Source of the DNA: Sisyra terminalis
Lineage: Eukaryota; Arthropoda; Insecta; Neuroptera; Sisyridae
DNA length: 64,000 nt
NCBI GenBank assembly: GCA_958496175.1
Contig: OY292277.1
Span: 22,524,282 to 22,588,281 of the forward strand
Reading direction: 5' to 3'
Each line of letters opens with the position of its first letter. Positions within the stretch are counted from its first letter, which is position 1. The position numbers and the translations under genes are program-made. Below, one piece after another: positions 60,965-64,000 of the stretch. Below the pieces are notes generated by a model. It was not told the DNA's origin. It did no database searches and saw only the letters and a program-made list of their open reading frames with translations.

Positions 60965-61575
60965 AGAGCTGTCAAAGCTACTTTAAGTAGATTCAAAGTA
61001 TCTAGATCTTGAAAAGTTATTTTTAAAAAGTATCTGTAGTGACTTTAGAAATCTAGTTGCTCTTAATATAAAAAAACTGAAATACTTATCTTAAGTTATT
61101 TTTTAAGATACTTAAAAATATCCTTTTAAGTTACTTTTTATATTATGTATGTACTAAATTTCGTAATGTACTAGGTAAAGTTGTTAAGTAGTCAGTTATT
61201 GTATTTCTTATCATTAATTTCAATCCTTAGTGTGTCTTTAATTATTATGTTTCCGAGGATTATTGAAGATCTTGAAGATCTCTATAGTTTAAACAATTAA
61301 AACTGTTTTTTGTTTATTTTCATAAACATTATTTTTTACAACCAGATACTTATTTTGGTACCTCATCTTATTTTGTATTGTATTCTTTATATTAAGTACC
61401 TTTTTGAAAAAAAGTATCTTAAATACCGAAAAGTACGTAAGATACTTTTTTAGTTACAAGATACAGTTACTTTTAAAAAGTACCTACGATACTAGTTACT
61501 TTTTGCCAAGAAATTAAGGAACTGACATACAGTAACTTAGATACTTTAAAGTAGCTAAGTAACTTCAAAGAATTC
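60965..61575. mobile_element. inverted-repeat element rich in AGTATCTT/AAGATACT
   Basis: The left end AGCTACTTTAAGTAGATTCA and AAGTATCTAG is mirrored at the right by TAGATACTTTAAAGTAGCTA. Between them the sequence repeatedly uses AAGTATCT, AAGATACTT, AAGTTACTTTT and AAAAAGTACCTA in both orientations. No ORF is present. The pattern resembles non-autonomous DNA elements built from subterminal repeats, but the family is not identified and target duplications were not resolved. Confidence 0.6.
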
Positions 61576-61579
61576 ATTG

Positions 61580-62835
61580 AAAAAATGATTTTGCATCTTT
61601 ATTAGAGATATTCATAAACTAAATACGACAAATTTTGTTTTTAAACTTCCTACCACTCCTTAAAAAGATCAAATAATCTCCTGTTTGTAAAAAACAACAG
61701 AAAAACTAAGAAATTTATGATTTCTACTCTATCATACCTACTATTCGATACTTTACTCTTAGTGCCTTAAATAAATTATGAATAGCTTCTAATTAAGTAA
61801 GTTAGTAAGTATATTTTGATTTTTTTTTTAAAAATAGAGCCCTTTATATTTAGAAAATGTTATTTTCCAAAGTTATAAAAATTAGGTGAAAGTACAAATA
61901 ATAGTTAGAATAATGAATTAAGTACTGAAAATAAGCTTTGTCAGTTCTCTGGACTCATGCAAGAACCCCTACTATCAACCAAAAGATATTATATTTTACT
62001 AATAAAATTATACGATTATGCATTATGCAATAGGCACATAATAAAAATGGTTTTGTTGATGATATGCTATTTAAGTACAAGATAAGTGCATCTTACATGA
62101 AACATAACTAATTGATATATTGCAACAAGTTGCCTAAATAATTGAAATTATCTATAAGATTGTTAAATTAAATTAACGCTATTAAATGTGAGTATTTGTC
62201 TTTCATGTTATTCACACTGACGTAGGTCCAACAATGTAAACATTGTAAAAAGAAATAAAATACAATTAATTACTACAAAGTTCATAATATATTACCATGA
62301 ATTGAATGCATTTGACCATTCAAACTGCTTTGTAAGATGTAAAATCTTCATAAATAATATCTCTTTTTAATTATTATCACTTTAAGTAATGATGTTATCA
62401 ATAAATTTGCGTAAACAAATGTATGATGATTTAATTTCTGAGAAAAACATCAACAATATTTTCGTTTCAAAAATCAATTTGTCGATAGTCTTAATAGCAC
62501 TAAAATTTGTAAAACTGTATAATAAGGTTGACGCATTTCACTGTATAAGGCAATGTAGGTACCTTGTCCCAACAATTTTTGAAGGATATTTTTTTAAAGT
62601 TCATGATAGTAGTACGATTTTCAATTAGTAGTTTATGTACATTGAGTTAAATTATATATAACAAGATAAAGTAATTTTCAACTGTTGTCTATCCTATAAA
62701 CTGGGAAAGCAGTTTCCAAAAGTAATTTGATTTATGTTTTATCGTTGTTTTTAAAAATGTAAAATTGTAATGTTAAGTTCAGAAGATGGGATTTTAGTTA
62801 GTAGCACTCTATACTTAAATACATTCGTATAACAC
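61580..62835. other. AT-rich DNA, nothing recognised
   Basis: One 79-codon plus frame (62389-62628) has no signature. No element ends are seen. Confidence 0.5.
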
Positions 62836-62900
62836 AGAGATCGCGAACCTTTTTGAGGCATGGATCAAATTTTGTTTCTATTTTTTTAGTATTAGCTCGT
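62836..62900. mobile_element. hAT-like terminus, one end only
   Basis: CAGAGATCGCGAACCTTTTT followed by GAGGCATGGATCAA resembles CAGGGGTCxCCAACCTTTTTGAG-type hAT termini, with TCGTAGGTCACTAA further in. No matching right end was found before the RNase H fragment. Confidence 0.45.
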
Positions 62901-63039
62901 AGGTCACTAATTTCGAATCATAATGATAAAACAACCCTCAATATCATCACCCTTTCGACCTTTAATGTGTACATTTTTAATTCTAAATAAAAAAAAATAT
63001 TAATAACAATAATAATAATTTTTATTTTATTTTATTTTT

Positions 63040-63375
63040 CCAGGACACCATGGGATAAAAGGTAACGAACAAGTGGACGAAACGGCCAAAAAGGCAACCA
63101 CCAAGGAATCAATAAGTGGCCTAGAGGACTGGATTAAACAGCTTAAAATTAAAGTTCAAAAAGCATGGGAAAATGTCTGGAAAGATGTACCACAAAAATT
63201 AGCTATGGTGAGAATTCTACCAAAGATAAACTCCCGATTAAAGCTTGCCAAGAAAGCATGCAGTGGTGATTATAGGCTGAGAATAGGCCACACAAGAACA
63301 ACACACCAATATTTAATACAAAAGTACAAAAATACTGAGTGTGACAAATGTGGGGAGTCCATCGCCATCATGTGA
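63040..63375 (+). pseudogene. RNase H domain end of a non-LTR retrotransposon
   Basis: From 63040 the frame reads PGHHGIKGNEQVDETAKKA, matching the (W)xPGHxGIxGNExAD motif that ends retroelement RNase H domains; the last Asp (VDETAK) is the catalytic position. Further on is RLRIGHTRTTHQYLI, then CDKCGE, matching the RxGHTxxTH and CxxC blocks that follow RNase H in I/R1/LOA/Jockey-type LINEs. The frame ends at TGA 63373-63375, before the HILxxC part. Homology starts abruptly after a TAA/TTTTA simple repeat, so the copy is 5' truncated; the RT domain is absent. There is no real start codon. Confidence 0.9.
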
Positions 63376-63521
63376 AAAGCGCTGCCAATATATCGCATGA
63401 TTTACAATGGTTACCAACTGATGGAGTTGATACTCAAGATGTACCTCAAGAAACTGAGGTAGAAACTGTCAAAGGACCAGAATTAATAGATGATTTACCT
63501 GAGTGGTTAGTAGGACTATAG
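63348..63521 (+). other. 57-codon open frame of unknown nature following the RNase H fragment
   Basis: It overlaps the end of the RNase H frame in another frame and starts at ATG 63348. After MWGVHRHHVKSAANISHD it is acidic (DGVDTQDVPQETEVETV) and ends DDLPEWLVGL before TAG. Codon use is less AT-driven than its flanks and no stop interrupts it, so it could be the tail of some unrecognised mobile-element protein joined here by insertion. I cannot assign a family. Confidence 0.3.
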
Positions 63522-63679
63522 TCGGAAGATGCTAGCTTATGGTAGGTACTTATATACTTTTTTGGTTTTTTTTTTTTAGTTAATATTTATACATTTATTA
63601 TTGTTGTTTTTAATTCTTGATATTTAGGGCAATAAAAAAATTATTTACATAAAGTAGCCAAAAAATAGGCGCCAAAGTT

Positions 63680-63960
63680 AAAAAAAAATATGCTGGCTTT
63701 TTAAGAAGGGACAATAATAACGGCAATTTGAACATATGGGCTGAAACTTTGGGGATATGCTAAAGTATCAAATACCAACATCACTCAAAGATCACAATCG
63801 AAAATCTTAAGATCCATAGCTATGGTACGTTGATATAGTGTCAACCAAACATTGCACGATGACCTAAATGTGCCTTTTATAAAAGACGTAAATCAAGAAG
63901 TAAAGCATAGAACATAAGAAATGATGCGATGAACCCGAAAATAAACTAATTGGGAAAATA
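63680..63960 (+). pseudogene. Jockey-like reverse transcriptase C-terminal remnant
   Basis: Blocks in order: TYGLKLWGYAKVSNT (matching TYGIxLWGxAxxSN), QRSQSKILRSIA (matching IQRxQSKxLRxI), YSVNQTLHDDLNVPFIKDV (matching YVxNxTLHxDLxxPxxxD). These are the typical last part of Jockey/CR1-type RT proteins, after the catalytic core. The frame has stops at the end of the IAMVR block, after KHRT and near the NxQEV tail. It continues to near the window edge. It is a different LINE from the RNase H fragment just upstream. Confidence 0.85.
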
Positions 63961-64000
63961 TTTAAACAACCATTGATACAAAGAAGTTTAAAAAGAACTT

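Overview
The window reads as non-coding, repeat-rich DNA from an AT-rich animal genome, most likely an insect. It is roughly 70% A+T by eye. It carries a tRNA-derived SINE family, several non-LTR retrotransposon remnants, a Penelope-like element, a solo LTR, hAT-like and Tc1-like fragments and several families of small inverted-repeat elements. I find no intact host gene, no rRNA or functional tRNA gene, no CRISPR and nothing bacterial. Order-level identity cannot be fixed from this sequence.

Layout. 1-9.6 kb: AT-rich DNA with a 128-bp near-perfect palindrome (1139-1266), two SINEs and a dead LINE ORF2 tail (7470-7991). 9.6-15.3 kb: a head-to-tail duplication of a 2825-bp unit whose copies look identical; each unit carries a SINE, a long-TIR MITE and a fragment of a larger repeat family. 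15.3-25 kb: mostly unique DNA with short GC-richer islands, a 440-bp solo LTR (20264-20703) and a hAT-like MITE with a perfect 8-bp target duplication (21047-21270). 25-27 kb: a SINE and a 5'-truncated Penelope-like element on the minus strand with a hammerhead-like motif. 29-32 kb: SINE, hAT-like elements (one containing a nested element) and a long-TIR MITE. 32-41 kb: a candidate regulatory module with clustered TGACA motifs (32.4-33.2 kb), four TGACGTCA palindromes (36.8-38.3 kb) and a hAT-like MITE. 41-49 kb: a second LINE tail, an inverted-repeat MITE and a 1.5-kb inverted-repeat element related to the duplicated unit. 49-64 kb: a second hammerhead-like motif, SINEs, MITEs, a Tc1/mariner remnant, GC-richer islands, and at the right edge an RNase H fragment and a Jockey-like RT tail.

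How the parts relate. Nothing here works as a gene set. The interpretation I favour is a gene desert or giant intron: mobile-element debris between short GC-richer islands that could be conserved cis-regulatory DNA. The regulatory reading is inference and needs cross-species alignment. Items of most interest are the palindrome, the pair of hammerhead-like motifs whose stem II differs in sequence but still pairs, the SINE family (nine loci plus one duplicated copy), and the identical tandem duplication, which is either very young or an assembly artefact.
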